From positions 1 to 41,508 of the forward strand of contig JASHPM010000065.1 in the NCBI GenBank assembly GCA_030038115.1: 41,508 nt of DNA. The letters run 5' to 3'. The position numbers and the translations under genes were made by a program. Positions 26,666 through 38,423 of this stretch are shown here, in pieces. The stretch comes from Acidobacteriaceae bacterium. GTDB lineage: Bacteria > Acidobacteriota > Terriglobia > Terriglobales > Acidobacteriaceae. The notes under the pieces were generated by a model. It was not told the DNA's origin. It worked only from the letters and a program-made list of their open reading frames with translations, and did no database searches. The first letter of the stretch is position 1. The number at the start of each line of letters is the position of its first letter.

Positions 26666-27595
26666 ATGATTACTGAGCCTTCGATTGCCGCTGCGCCTCC
26701 TGCTCCCGGGAGTGCCGTCTCGAAGGCCCTTTCGAAGGTCATTGGCCGGCGCTACGGCGAGTCCGGCGCCGCCCGCTACGGAATTTCCTCTGAGCAATTC
26801 GTTGAACTCGTCGCCGCGGTGGTCGCTCGCTACGCCGCCGCCGTCCCTGAATCCGATCAGCTCGACCTCATCGCCAAACTAAAAATCGAGGATCTGGTCC
26901 TCGCCCGCGCCTGCTCCGCCGGCAACGCCGCCGCCTGGGAAACCTTCCTGCTCCGTTTTCGCTCCACCCTATATGAGAGCGCCTATCGCATGGCCAAAAA
27001 CGAGGCGACCGGTCGCGAAATCGCCGACGAGCTTTATGCCGAACTCTATGGTCTCCCCAACCGCGACGGCAGCCGCGTCTCCAAACTCGACTACTACATG
27101 GGTCGAGGCTCTCTCGAAGGCTGGCTGCGCACCGTGCTCTCCCAGCACTACATTGACCGCTGCCGCTCCTACTCGAAGAATGTCAGCCTCGACGAGCAAC
27201 TCGAAGCGGGCGTCAGTTTTCCGGCGCCCCTCGCAGCGGCGGACCCGCAGCCGGACCCTCGCCTTGCCGCCGCCCTTGAACAATCCCTCGACGAACTCTG
27301 CTCCGAAGACAGGTTTCTCCTCGCGTCTTATTATCTGGACCGATGCACGCTCGCCCAGCTCGCTCGGCAATGGCGTGTCCATGAATCGACCATGAGCCGC
27401 CGTCTCGATCGCATCACGGCGCATCTTCGTAAGCGCGTCCTGAAGCGCCTGCGCGCAACCGGGCTCAGCACGCGTCAATGCGACGAGTTAATGCACGATC
27501 TCGATGTGCGCGACCTCGACGTCGACGTTGCGGCAAAACTGCGGCAAGAAAACCCTCCGGCCGCGTTCTATAAGAAGGGTGGATCGGCAACGTGA
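26666..27595 (+). CDS. sigma-70 family (ECF-like) RNA polymerase sigma factor
   Basis: 309 aa; sigma2-like 'FRSTLYESAYRMAKNEATGREIADELYAELYG', 'GRGSLEGWLRTVLSQHYIDRCR'; sigma4-like 'RFLLASYYLDRCTLAQLARQWRVHESTMSRRLDRI'. Confidence 0.88.
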   Translation: MITEPSIAAAPPAPGSAVSKALSKVIGRRYGESGAARYGISSEQFVELVAAVVARYAAAVPESDQLDLIAKLKIEDLVLARACSAGNAAAWETFLLRFRSTLYESAYRMAKNEATGREIADELYAELYGLPNRDGSRVSKLDYYMGRGSLEGWLRTVLSQHYIDRCRSYSKNVSLDEQLEAGVSFPAPLAAADPQPDPRLAAALEQSLDELCSEDRFLLASYYLDRCTLAQLARQWRVHESTMSRRLDRITAHLRKRVLKRLRATGLSTRQCDELMHDLDVRDLDVDVAAKLRQENPPAAFYKKGGSAT

Positions 27596-28704
27596 AACAG
27601 ATTCCTTCCGACGCGCTGCGCAGCCAGCTGGCTCGATCCCGCCATGTCTCGGCGCATCCCGACGCCGATCAGCTGACCACCTTTGCCGAAAACACACTGC
27701 TCCCCGGCGAGCGCTCCGGCATCCTCGCGCATCTCGCTGCCTGCCCATCGTGCCGTGAAATCCTGCGTACGGCCGCTGCGGCCGCCGAACCCGAATCCGC
27801 ATCGATAGCGCAACCGCAACTGCAACCCGCTCGCTCCCCGCTCCGCGCCTGGCTCCCGGGAATGGCCATCGCCGCGAGCCTCATCGCCCTCGCCGGATCG
27901 GCCGTCCTGCTGTATCACGCAACGCGTGCGAACGTATCTCGCAATCAAACCGCGCGCAATGCCCACCCCGCCCTGGTCGCTGCTCAGCCTCCACTACCGG
28001 CTTCGGTGCCCGAATTCCACCCGGCCCCCGCACCGCCTCTGCCCCAACTCAGCGCCCCAAAACGCAGACCGTCCTCGCCCCGGGCAAAGCCCTCAGCAGA
28101 ACCCGCGCCCGCAGTGGTCATTGCAACCCAGGAAGCCCCGGTCCAGGCGCAGGCGCCGCCCACTCCGCTCAGCCTGGGCGTCATCGCGGGCACTGCGCCA
28201 CAAACCGAGCCAGCGCCAGCCAGGCAAGCGCAGATCTCGGGATTGCACGGCACGATGTCCGCCGCTAAAGCGGCCTCCAGAGGTCCGGCTGCCACTCGTT
28301 TCGAGCCACAGAACGCCTTCGCCGAATCGTCCCACGCGCTCGCGAGTGTCAACGGCCAATTAGTCGCCAGCCCAGCCGTGCGGGCCCACTGGCGCATCGG
28401 CGACAGCGGTCTAATCGAGCGCTCCACCGAACCCGGAGTCTGGCAGCCCGTCTTCATCGCGCCAGACATGCATTTCCGCGTCTTGTCTGTGTCTGGCGCT
28501 GACCTCTGGGCCGGCGGCGATCGCCTGCGCCTCTTTCACTCCGCGGACGACGGCCGTACCTGGCTGGAAGTCCATCTTCCCTCTGGCGCCGATCGCACTC
28601 GCGCTATCGCGCATATCCGCGTCGAATCTCAGCAGAAGATTGTCGTCGAAGCGGACGACGCAACCACGTGGGCCACAACCGACGGTGGCCAGACCTGGCA
28701 ATAA
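27592..28704 (+). CDS. anti-sigma-like zinc-finger TM protein with C-terminal Ycf48-like domain (GTG start)
   Basis: GTGA overlap with the sigma gene; zinc-finger-like 'HLAACPSCREIL'; TM 'LPGMAIAASLIALAGSAVLLYH'; Pro-rich linker; 'LRLFHSADDGRTWLEVHLP', 'TWATTDGGQTW'. Confidence 0.82.
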   Translation: MKQIPSDALRSQLARSRHVSAHPDADQLTTFAENTLLPGERSGILAHLAACPSCREILRTAAAAAEPESASIAQPQLQPARSPLRAWLPGMAIAASLIALAGSAVLLYHATRANVSRNQTARNAHPALVAAQPPLPASVPEFHPAPAPPLPQLSAPKRRPSSPRAKPSAEPAPAVVIATQEAPVQAQAPPTPLSLGVIAGTAPQTEPAPARQAQISGLHGTMSAAKAASRGPAATRFEPQNAFAESSHALASVNGQLVASPAVRAHWRIGDSGLIERSTEPGVWQPVFIAPDMHFRVLSVSGADLWAGGDRLRLFHSADDGRTWLEVHLPSGADRTRAIAHIRVESQQKIVVEADDATTWATTDGGQTWQ

Positions 28705-28713
28705 CCTCGTCTC

Positions 28714-28732
28714 AAAACCCTGGCTGGGTTTT
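28714..28732 (+). terminator. putative terminator after the anti-sigma gene
   Basis: AAAACCC-TGGCT-GGGTTTT hairpin 10 nt after the stop codon. Confidence 0.55.
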
Positions 28733-28758
28733 ATGGGGCTGGAAATGATCCTGCGCGC

Positions 28759-28992
28759 TCACGCCGCCGGCGCGATCAGCAACGGTTCGATCGCTGGCAG
28801 CGGCTTGATCTCCGGTAGCGACACATGCTGAACGTAGCGGCCCTCCGCCACATCGGAAAACACCCTGTTCGCCGTGTCCTCCGTGCGCGTCGAGCTCACG
28901 TGCAGCTTGCGCACCGCCCGCATCACGGTTGTCGCCAGCAGAAATCGGTTCTCGATACGCAGACCCGCTGAATACACCAGTTCAGATCGCAT
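28759..28992 (-). CDS. small conserved-looking protein, possibly RNA polymerase omega (RpoZ)-like
   Basis: 77 aa; 'IENRFLLATTVMRAVRKLHVSSTRTEDTANRVFSDVAEG' resembles omega helices (NRF.L....RR...). Confidence 0.45.
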   Translation of the reverse strand: MRSELVYSAGLRIENRFLLATTVMRAVRKLHVSSTRTEDTANRVFSDVAEGRYVQHVSLPEIKPLPAIEPLLIAPAA

Positions 28993-29270
28993 GTAGGTTG
29001 CCCTCGTTTCTCGTTATGGCGCGTTTGCTGCAAAAGCCGGACTCGCACGTTCCTGGTGGGGAGGACCCGTGCACAACTTTGAGTTTCCGGGCTCAATCCA
29101 CGATGGCCGGTCTATGCAGCTATCGAGGGCGGGGCGGGGAATTGCAGGGAAGACCTCAACGGTCTCCTCTGCCCTCAGCATACGCTGTTTGTCCCGTCTC
29201 TCCTAACACATAATCCAGGCGATCCCACGGAAGTTCGCGCATTGCGTCCCGGCCGCGGCCGCAAAGATGC

Positions 29271-29276
29271 TATAGT
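29271..29276 (+). promoter_or_regulatory. putative -10 box (TATAGT) for the cold-shock gene
   Basis: gcTATAGTgag ~120 nt upstream of the csp ATG, implying a ~110-nt 5' UTR; no clear -35 at standard spacing. Confidence 0.35.
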
Positions 29277-29395
29277 GAGGGCTGATCGTCGAATCCGACT
29301 TGGTTTTTCTTTGCCTGTTCCTGCTCTATCGCTTGACCTCGCAAATAATTCCACAGTGAGTTCAGCGATACACCAATCAGTTAAAGGAAACAGCA

Positions 29396-29599
29396 ATGGA
29401 ACAGGGAACAGTGAAGTGGTTTAACGACGCCAAAGGTTTCGGCTTTCTCAGCCGCACCAACGGTGAGGATGTGTTTGTGCACTACTCCGCGATTCAGTCG
29501 AACGGTGGCTTCCGTTCGCTGCAGGAAGGCCAGGCCGTCCAGTTCAACGTGGTGAAGGGTCCCAAGGGCTGGCAGGCGGAGAACGTTACGGCTCTCTAA
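29396..29599 (+). CDS. cspA: cold-shock domain protein (CspA family)
   Basis: [67 protein letters not shown] with RNP1/RNP2 motifs; paralogue assignment uncertain. Confidence 0.97.
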   Translation: MEQGTVKWFNDAKGFGFLSRTNGEDVFVHYSAIQSNGGFRSLQEGQAVQFNVVKGPKGWQAENVTAL

Positions 29600-29624
29600 G
29601 CTCGCAATTCACACGCAGCAATCA

Positions 29625-29659
29625 GGGGGGAAGCGGCCTTGCGGCCATCCCCCCTTTTT
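29625..29659 (+). terminator. Rho-independent terminator after the csp gene
   Basis: GGGGGG...GGCC-TTGC-GGCC...CCCCCC followed by TTTTT. Confidence 0.85.
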
Positions 29660-29687
29660 GCCGCTCCCTTTGCGTCGAACTCCGCCG

Positions 29688-30743
29688 TCACTGCGATGGC
29701 GGCACTTCACCCTGCAGAATCTGGAAAGCAGGCGTCATCGTCTCCGGCGCTGCCGGCGCCGGTCCCGCGAAAGCATCCTTCGTGGATTTCCATGCCCGCC
29801 CGATTTGCGCCGACGCGCGGAACAGATGCCCCGCCGTCAATGGGCCCGCGACCCGATGATGCCCCACCGCCGCCAGGACCATGGACGCGATGCACCCGCA
29901 TTGCGAGCAATCCGGATTCCCTCCGAACTGGCATGGCGTAATCTTTGTCTTCAGGTCAGCCGAGATGGTCTGCGTCGTCTGCGCGAAGATGCACTCCCGC
30001 GGACTCGCTGGCGGAGACAGCATTTCGTGAATCAGGCTCTCGCCCATTTCCAGAATCGGATACTGTGTACGCAGCCGCAGCAGATCCTTCACCACGAACT
30101 CCCGCTGCGCCCGCGTAAGAATCTCCGCTCCCGTTGCCCCCGCTTGGGGCGTGAACAGGCTGAACCACACCCGCTCGATCTGCGGCCGCGCGCTCCAGAA
30201 CCGCAAGAATTCCTCGAGATACCCCGGGCGCCCCGCGATAATCCCTGTGATCGTCGAGTGAATCGTGACCTTCGCCTCGGCTATGTTCTTCAGAATGCGC
30301 TCGTACGTCGCCGGCTTGCGCCGCTCATCGTGCTCCGGCTGCAGCCCGTCAATTGACACCACTACATTCAGCAGCTTGAACCGCCCCCACTCTGCCGGGA
30401 TCACCCGAAACGCGCTCGTCACCACCTGCGTGTAGACGCCGCGCCCATCCAGCTCGCGAAGAATCGTCTCCAGTTCCCTATAGCGCACCAGTGGATCGCC
30501 GCCCACCAGCGACACGTGCAGCGGCTTCTCCCGGTCCACGATCGCCACAATCTTCTTCACCAGTTCGTCACCGCGAAAATCCGACAGCTGGCGCAGTTCT
30601 GTCTCGCCGCCCAGATGCGCCGCGTCGAACGCATAGCACCCCGGGCAGCGCAGCGGGCATTCCTTCGTGATCTCAATCGACAGTGACGGCCTGCGCCCGG
30701 TTAGAATTTTCCCCCACGCCTGCAGAACCTCATTGGTCCTCAT
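29688..30743 (-). CDS. radical SAM protein with C-terminal SPASM/twitch-like Cys cluster
   Basis: 'LSIEITKECPLRCPGCYAFD' CxxxCxxC; 'HVSLVGGDPLVRY'; C-terminal 'CQFGGNPDCSQCGC'. Confidence 0.9.
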   Translation of the reverse strand: MRTNEVLQAWGKILTGRRPSLSIEITKECPLRCPGCYAFDAAHLGGETELRQLSDFRGDELVKKIVAIVDREKPLHVSLVGGDPLVRYRELETILRELDGRGVYTQVVTSAFRVIPAEWGRFKLLNVVVSIDGLQPEHDERRKPATYERILKNIAEAKVTIHSTITGIIAGRPGYLEEFLRFWSARPQIERVWFSLFTPQAGATGAEILTRAQREFVVKDLLRLRTQYPILEMGESLIHEMLSPPASPRECIFAQTTQTISADLKTKITPCQFGGNPDCSQCGCIASMVLAAVGHHRVAGPLTAGHLFRASAQIGRAWKSTKDAFAGPAPAAPETMTPAFQILQGEVPPSQ

Positions 30744-31111
30744 CTGCCCTCGCAATTCGTCCTGATTCTGATGGGATGCCGTCCGCACTCCGCGGATTTA
30801 CTCCTTCGCTCGGAGAGCGGAATACAAGTCCGGGATCGACCCTCGGGAAAATCTGCGGCCCAATCAGGCTGGAGACTCTGGAGAAACGCCTGATTTCGAC
30901 TTTAGTCTTTAATGACGAGGATAACCCCGAAAAGGTATCAGCGCCGGTTCGGTTCCCGATTGAGTTCTCAGAACGCCCGGCTTTTGCTGGTCCAAACCCT
31001 GTTTCTTCGACAAATTCCGACAAAATTATTGCAACGTGTTGAACTCCCTCGCCGTCTGGAGATCTGTACCTGTCAAATGTTCTGGCCTTTCCGCCCAGGG
31101 GAACCGCCACC

Positions 31112-32281
31112 ATGGCTGCCATCGCCCAACCCGCCACAAACGAAGCAACCCGCAACCTGGCCATCCCGTGGTATCTGTGGTGCGCGGCTCTGGCCGTCAC
31201 CTCAGTCTCCATCGGAGGACGATGGGATGTTTCCTGGCATGAGTCCATCGGGCGAGATACCTTCTGGACGCCGGCGCACATGGCGATCTACCTGTGCGGC
31301 GTCCTCGCCGGCATCGTTTGTGGCTATCTCATCCTGAACACCACCTTCCGACGGCCTCCGTCCATGGTCGCGAGTTCTGTGCGCGTCCTGGGCTTCTCCG
31401 GCCCACTGGGTGCGTTCCTGGCCGCCTGGGGAGGCATAGCCATGCTGACCTCCGCGCCGTTCGATAACTGGTGGCACAATGCCTACGGCCTCGATGTCAA
31501 AATCATCAGTCCACCGCACACCCTTCTGATGCTGGGCACCGTCGCCGTCGACATCGGATCGCTCTTTCTGATCCTGGCTGCGATGAACCGCTCCGTCCAG
31601 CAGCAAACCCTGTTCCGCCGCTTACAGCGCCTTCTGTTGTATCTCTCCGGGCTGCTGCTGATGGCCGCCATGTTCTTCTGCACGGAATACACGCGCGACG
31701 TAATGTTGCACGGAACCCTTCCCTACATCGCTGTCAGCATTTGTGTCCCGGTGTGCTTCGCGGTTGTCTGGATGATCGCCCGCCATCGCTGGGCCCTTAC
31801 CATCATTACCGCAATCTACACGGCAGCAACGATTGGCTTCATTCTCGTGTTGCCTCTTTTTCCGGCGCAGCCGAAACTGGGACCCGTCTATCAGACGGTC
31901 ACGCATTTTATCCCGCCTCAGTTTCCGCTCCTGTTGCTCATTCCGGCCGTCCTGCTCGATCTGCTCTGGGCGCGCATCGGGAATCGCGGCAAGCTGCTCG
32001 CAGCGCTGGTCAGCGCTCCCGTCTTCGTGCTCAGCCTGGTGGCGGCCGAGTGGCCGTTCGCCGATTTCCTGATGACCAGGGCCGCGCAGAACCGCTTCTT
32101 TGCCACCGGCCATTACCCCTACATGGTTCCCTCCTGGAGCCCCAGCGTGCTGCGTCAATTTGTTCATTCGGCTCACGGGCTGGCGCTGGTCCGCGGACTC
32201 GGTTTCGCCACAATCTGCGCAGCTATCACCTTATGGCTCGGACTGTCGGTCGGAGCCTGGATGCGAAAGATTCAACGATGA
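31112..32281 (+). CDS. multi-pass membrane protein, function unknown
   Basis: 389 aa, ~10 TM; 'DVSWHESIGRDTFWTPAHMAIYLCG', 'VKIISPPHTLLMLG'; ATGA overlap with the next gene. Confidence 0.75.
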   Translation: MAAIAQPATNEATRNLAIPWYLWCAALAVTSVSIGGRWDVSWHESIGRDTFWTPAHMAIYLCGVLAGIVCGYLILNTTFRRPPSMVASSVRVLGFSGPLGAFLAAWGGIAMLTSAPFDNWWHNAYGLDVKIISPPHTLLMLGTVAVDIGSLFLILAAMNRSVQQQTLFRRLQRLLLYLSGLLLMAAMFFCTEYTRDVMLHGTLPYIAVSICVPVCFAVVWMIARHRWALTIITAIYTAATIGFILVLPLFPAQPKLGPVYQTVTHFIPPQFPLLLLIPAVLLDLLWARIGNRGKLLAALVSAPVFVLSLVAAEWPFADFLMTRAAQNRFFATGHYPYMVPSWSPSVLRQFVHSAHGLALVRGLGFATICAAITLWLGLSVGAWMRKIQR

Positions 32282-33804
32282 ACCGGCGATCGCGCACGAT
32301 TGTGGCGGCGTTTCTTCTCTGCGCCCTCACCGCATCCGCGCATGTGGGCAGTCCGGATGTCTACGCCGACGGCCAGGCTGGGCCCTACCGGCTCTCCGTC
32401 GTGGTGCGGCCTCCTCTCGTCATTCCGGGCGTAGCTGAGATTGAAGTGCGCGCCCAGACTCCCGGCATCGACCGCATCTCCGCAACGCCGGTTCCTATGG
32501 TTGGAGAAGCGGCGAAACATCCGCCGATGCCGGATACGATGGCGCGGCCTTCCGCCGATCCACAGTACTTCACCGGCAGTCTCTGGATCATGGCTCCGGG
32601 CTCGTGGCAAATCCGTTTCGCCGTAAACGGCGTTCAGGGTCCGGGCACGCTCTCGATTCCTCTGCCTGCGGCAGCTCTGGCGACGCGCAAAATGCAGCCG
32701 GCCCTGGGTGCGCTGCTGGCGGTGCTCGGCTTCTTGCTGGTCCTGGGCATGGTCGGAATCGTCGGCGCCGCTGCCCGCGAGGCGCAGCTGCCGCCGGGCC
32801 AACCGCGACCCGAAGGGCGGCGCGGATATGTCGCCATGACTGTGACCTTTGCTGTGCTGATTGCGGTCATCCTTCTCGGGAACCGCTGGTGGAAGTCCGA
32901 CGCCGCCGGTTATTCCATGAACGTCTATAAACCGCTGCAGATGGCGCCCACACTCAAGCCGGGCAACATTCTCGACCTCAGCCTGCGCGACCCAGGCTGG
33001 CTCCCCCAACGGCAGCTGGACGACCTCGTTCCCGACCATAACCACCTCATGCACCTGTATCTCATCCGCTGGCCGGCCATGGACATAGTTTTTCATCTGC
33101 ATCCGGAGCCCGTCGCCACCGGCGATTTTCAGCTCGCCTTACCTTCCATGCCGGCCGGCGATTACCACCTCTATGCCGATGTGGTCCACGCCAACGGGTT
33201 TCCGGAAACACTGGAGGCGACCGTCCTTCTGCCCCCCATTTCCGGCCGCCCACTCACCGGCGACGACGCGGAAGGAACCGCCAGCCCCGTGGCGCAAATC
33301 CAGCCGGGCTCGCAACCGGCGTCCACCACGCACCGCAACGGCTCGCCGGAACAGCGCTTCAGGCTTCCGGATGGATACACCATGGTCTGGGAAATGCCCG
33401 CAACATTGACTCCCCGGACCCCGGAGAGTTTTCGCTTCGATCTCCTGGACCCCGCGGGCCGGCCGCCCTCTGACATGTCTTTATATATGGGCATGCTCGG
33501 CCATGCCGCCTTCGTCAAAACAGACGGCGCCGTCTTCGCCCACATCCATCCCACCGGAACCATGGCCATGACCGCCTTCATGATGGCCAATCCGCAGGCT
33601 TCCATGAACCCTGCCGCCGGAGCATCCGGCGATATGGCCGATATGCCCGGGATGAGGATGGGCAGCGGCGCTCTGCCCAACTCCGTCAGCTTTCCTTACG
33701 GATTCCCCACAGCGGGACGCTATCGCATCTTCGTGCAGATGAAGCATGGCACCACGGTCGAAACCGCCGCTTTCGATGCGGATGTTTGCAGCCCCGCGAA
33801 GTAA
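32278..33804 (+). CDS. secreted/membrane-anchored Met/His-rich protein, candidate metal-handling protein
   Basis: Signal peptide MNRRSRTIVAAFLLCALTASA; internal TM pair; 'YMGMLGHAAFVKTDGAVFAHIHPTGTMAM', 'GDMADMPGMRMGSG'. Confidence 0.7.
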   Translation: MNRRSRTIVAAFLLCALTASAHVGSPDVYADGQAGPYRLSVVVRPPLVIPGVAEIEVRAQTPGIDRISATPVPMVGEAAKHPPMPDTMARPSADPQYFTGSLWIMAPGSWQIRFAVNGVQGPGTLSIPLPAAALATRKMQPALGALLAVLGFLLVLGMVGIVGAAAREAQLPPGQPRPEGRRGYVAMTVTFAVLIAVILLGNRWWKSDAAGYSMNVYKPLQMAPTLKPGNILDLSLRDPGWLPQRQLDDLVPDHNHLMHLYLIRWPAMDIVFHLHPEPVATGDFQLALPSMPAGDYHLYADVVHANGFPETLEATVLLPPISGRPLTGDDAEGTASPVAQIQPGSQPASTTHRNGSPEQRFRLPDGYTMVWEMPATLTPRTPESFRFDLLDPAGRPPSDMSLYMGMLGHAAFVKTDGAVFAHIHPTGTMAMTAFMMANPQASMNPAAGASGDMADMPGMRMGSGALPNSVSFPYGFPTAGRYRIFVQMKHGTTVETAAFDADVCSPAK

Positions 33805-33817
33805 CTGCCTGTGTCTT

Positions 33818-34399
33818 TCAGGCCAGCGCCCGCGGCACGGCTTCTTCCCAGCGTCCCTGCGCTTTCAGGATCAGTTCCACTACCTCGCGCGCGGCGCCAT
33901 GTCCGCCCCGTCGGCGGGTCGTGAATTGGCAGACCGCTGCCAGCTCCGGTGCGCCATCGGCGACGCACACCCCCAGGCCGGCCCGCCGCGCCAGAGGAAT
34001 ATCCGGCAGATCGTCGCCCAGATAAGCGACTTCCTCTTCGCTCACCCCGGCCCTCCGCCTGCACTCCTCGAACGCCTCGGTCTTCGTCTTCTGTCCCAGA
34101 TAGACGAACGTGACCCTCAGCTCTTTCGCACGTTGCGCTACAGCCGGTGACGATCGCCCGGTGATGAAGCCTGTCTGAATCCCCATCGTATGCGCCAGCG
34201 ACAATCCCTGTCCGTCATGCGCGCTGAACACCTTCATTTCGGAGACAACCGGATCGCCGGAGCCATCCGCGGCCGTCGTTGAAATCAGACACACGCCACC
34301 GTCGGTCAGCGTGCCATCCACATCCATCAGAAAAAGCTTGATTTTACGGGCTCGTGCCAGCACTTCGGGAGAAGCAAGCCCAGCATCGGCGTCGGACAT
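33818..34399 (-). CDS. kdsC: 3-deoxy-D-manno-octulosonate 8-phosphate phosphatase (KdsC-type HAD)
   Basis: 'IKLFLMDVDGTLTDG', 'FSAHDGQGLSLAHTMGIQTGFITGRSSPAVAQRAKEL', 'VAYLGDDLPDIPLARRAGLGVCVADG'. Confidence 0.9.
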   Translation of the reverse strand: MSDADAGLASPEVLARARKIKLFLMDVDGTLTDGGVCLISTTAADGSGDPVVSEMKVFSAHDGQGLSLAHTMGIQTGFITGRSSPAVAQRAKELRVTFVYLGQKTKTEAFEECRRRAGVSEEEVAYLGDDLPDIPLARRAGLGVCVADGAPELAAVCQFTTRRRGGHGAAREVVELILKAQGRWEEAVPRALA

Positions 34400-34517
34400 G
34401 AACCGATTCTAAAGGACAGCCTCTTCTGCCAACCGCCCTTGAGCGAACGGCTTTTTCCCAGACCGCCTTTTGGCCAATCGCTTCTTAGCCCCCATTTGCC
34501 ACCCGCTGGCTGCCGGC

Positions 34518-37346
<2,829 letters not shown>

Positions 37347-37365
37347 TTCGTGTCAGGGCCGAGTA

Positions 37366-37383
37366 TGGTCAGGCCGCTGACCA
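37366..37383. promoter_or_regulatory. perfect inverted repeat upstream of gyrB
   Basis: TGGTCAG-GCCG-CTGACCA, 7-bp arms, ~160 bp upstream of the gyrB start. Confidence 0.3.
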
Positions 37384-37719
37384 CCCTGTAATCGACGGCT
37401 GCCTTTTTTCCCATTTTTCCGCCCGCCTGGAGCAGCAATTTCTCGGTTGATTCGGCCCGAGAAACAGCCTCAAATCGAATGATTTATGGATCACTTCTAC
37501 ACCCTTATTTTACCATGCAAAACCACCCCTCCGCCCGCCCCGGAAACAGTGCAAAACACGTGCAAATTGCGTCTCAAGACGGGGGCCGAAAGCCGCCTCG
37601 CGGCGCCCCCGAAAAAATAAATTCAAAATCCTTTGCCCCTTTTCCCGCCCCACCCCGCGTTCTCCAGTGAAGGCGCCAGTCACGGCACATCAAAGGCCCC
37701 TTCCCCAGGAGGAATCGCC

Positions 37720-38166
37720 ATGAAATCCAGCATCCGTACCATCGCCCTCGCCGCCCTCGTCTCCATCGCGTCTCTGTCCCCCGCACTGCACGCCCAAACC
37801 GCATCGCTCCAGGCCCGTTTCGACGTTCCCTTCTCGTTCGACTGCGGCACGACTCATCTCTCCGCCGGCGTTTACACCCTCACGGTCCCGGAGGGCAATA
37901 TCCTCGTCCTGCGCAACAGCTCGCAGGCCGTCGTGGCGCTGGTGCAGATGGCGTACGACCCCACGCCCTCCCGCAACACCCTTGCTACCTTCAAAAAGTA
38001 CGGTGACCGCTATTTCCTCGAGGAAATTACGGCCAGCGGCAAATTCAGCCACGCGTACGTCGCCGAATCGGGCGCCGAGAAGCGCGCGGCCCGCGAGTCC
38101 GGAGAAGCCGGTACTCAGATTGCAGTCGCCGCTCTGCCGCCCAACCCCCGGCGCGCCGGCAACTAA
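37720..38166 (+). CDS. hypothetical secreted protein
   Basis: 148 aa, signal peptide MKSSIRTIALAALVSIASLSPALHAQ; RBS-like aggagg upstream; 'FDVPFSFDCGTTHLSAGVYTL'. Confidence 0.75.
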   Translation: MKSSIRTIALAALVSIASLSPALHAQTASLQARFDVPFSFDCGTTHLSAGVYTLTVPEGNILVLRNSSQAVVALVQMAYDPTPSRNTLATFKKYGDRYFLEEITASGKFSHAYVAESGAEKRAARESGEAGTQIAVAALPPNPRRAGN

Positions 38167-38188
38167 CCCCAGCTGGCGTTCCTCATCA

Positions 38189-38226
38189 CCACGCGGGAGC
38201 TGCCAAACCGGGCAGCCCCCGCGTGG
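38189..38226. terminator. strong ~15-bp hairpin downstream of the secreted-protein gene
   Basis: CCACGCGGG-a-GCTGCC...GGCAGC-c-CCCGCGTGG; no U-tract. Confidence 0.5.
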
Positions 38227-38423
38227 CCATGACAGCTTCCGGCTACCAGTTACGAGCTTCCAGTTGGATTTACCCGGTGCGGGACGACTCCCAGTGCTGA
38301 AAACAACTGGCACGCCGCAGTCGCTGGTCGCCAATTGCAGGGGCGGGGCCGCTCCTCAACAGGGCTATACTCCAAACAAGTGATGCGTAGCATATCCCAA
38401 GGCCGCGGAGCGCTTATTATCAT

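Noticed and set aside
31471-32277. Long upstream extension of the 777-aa ORF
   Set aside because: It overlaps the 31112 membrane-protein gene in another frame. The signal peptide at 32278 and ATGA overlap identify the true start.
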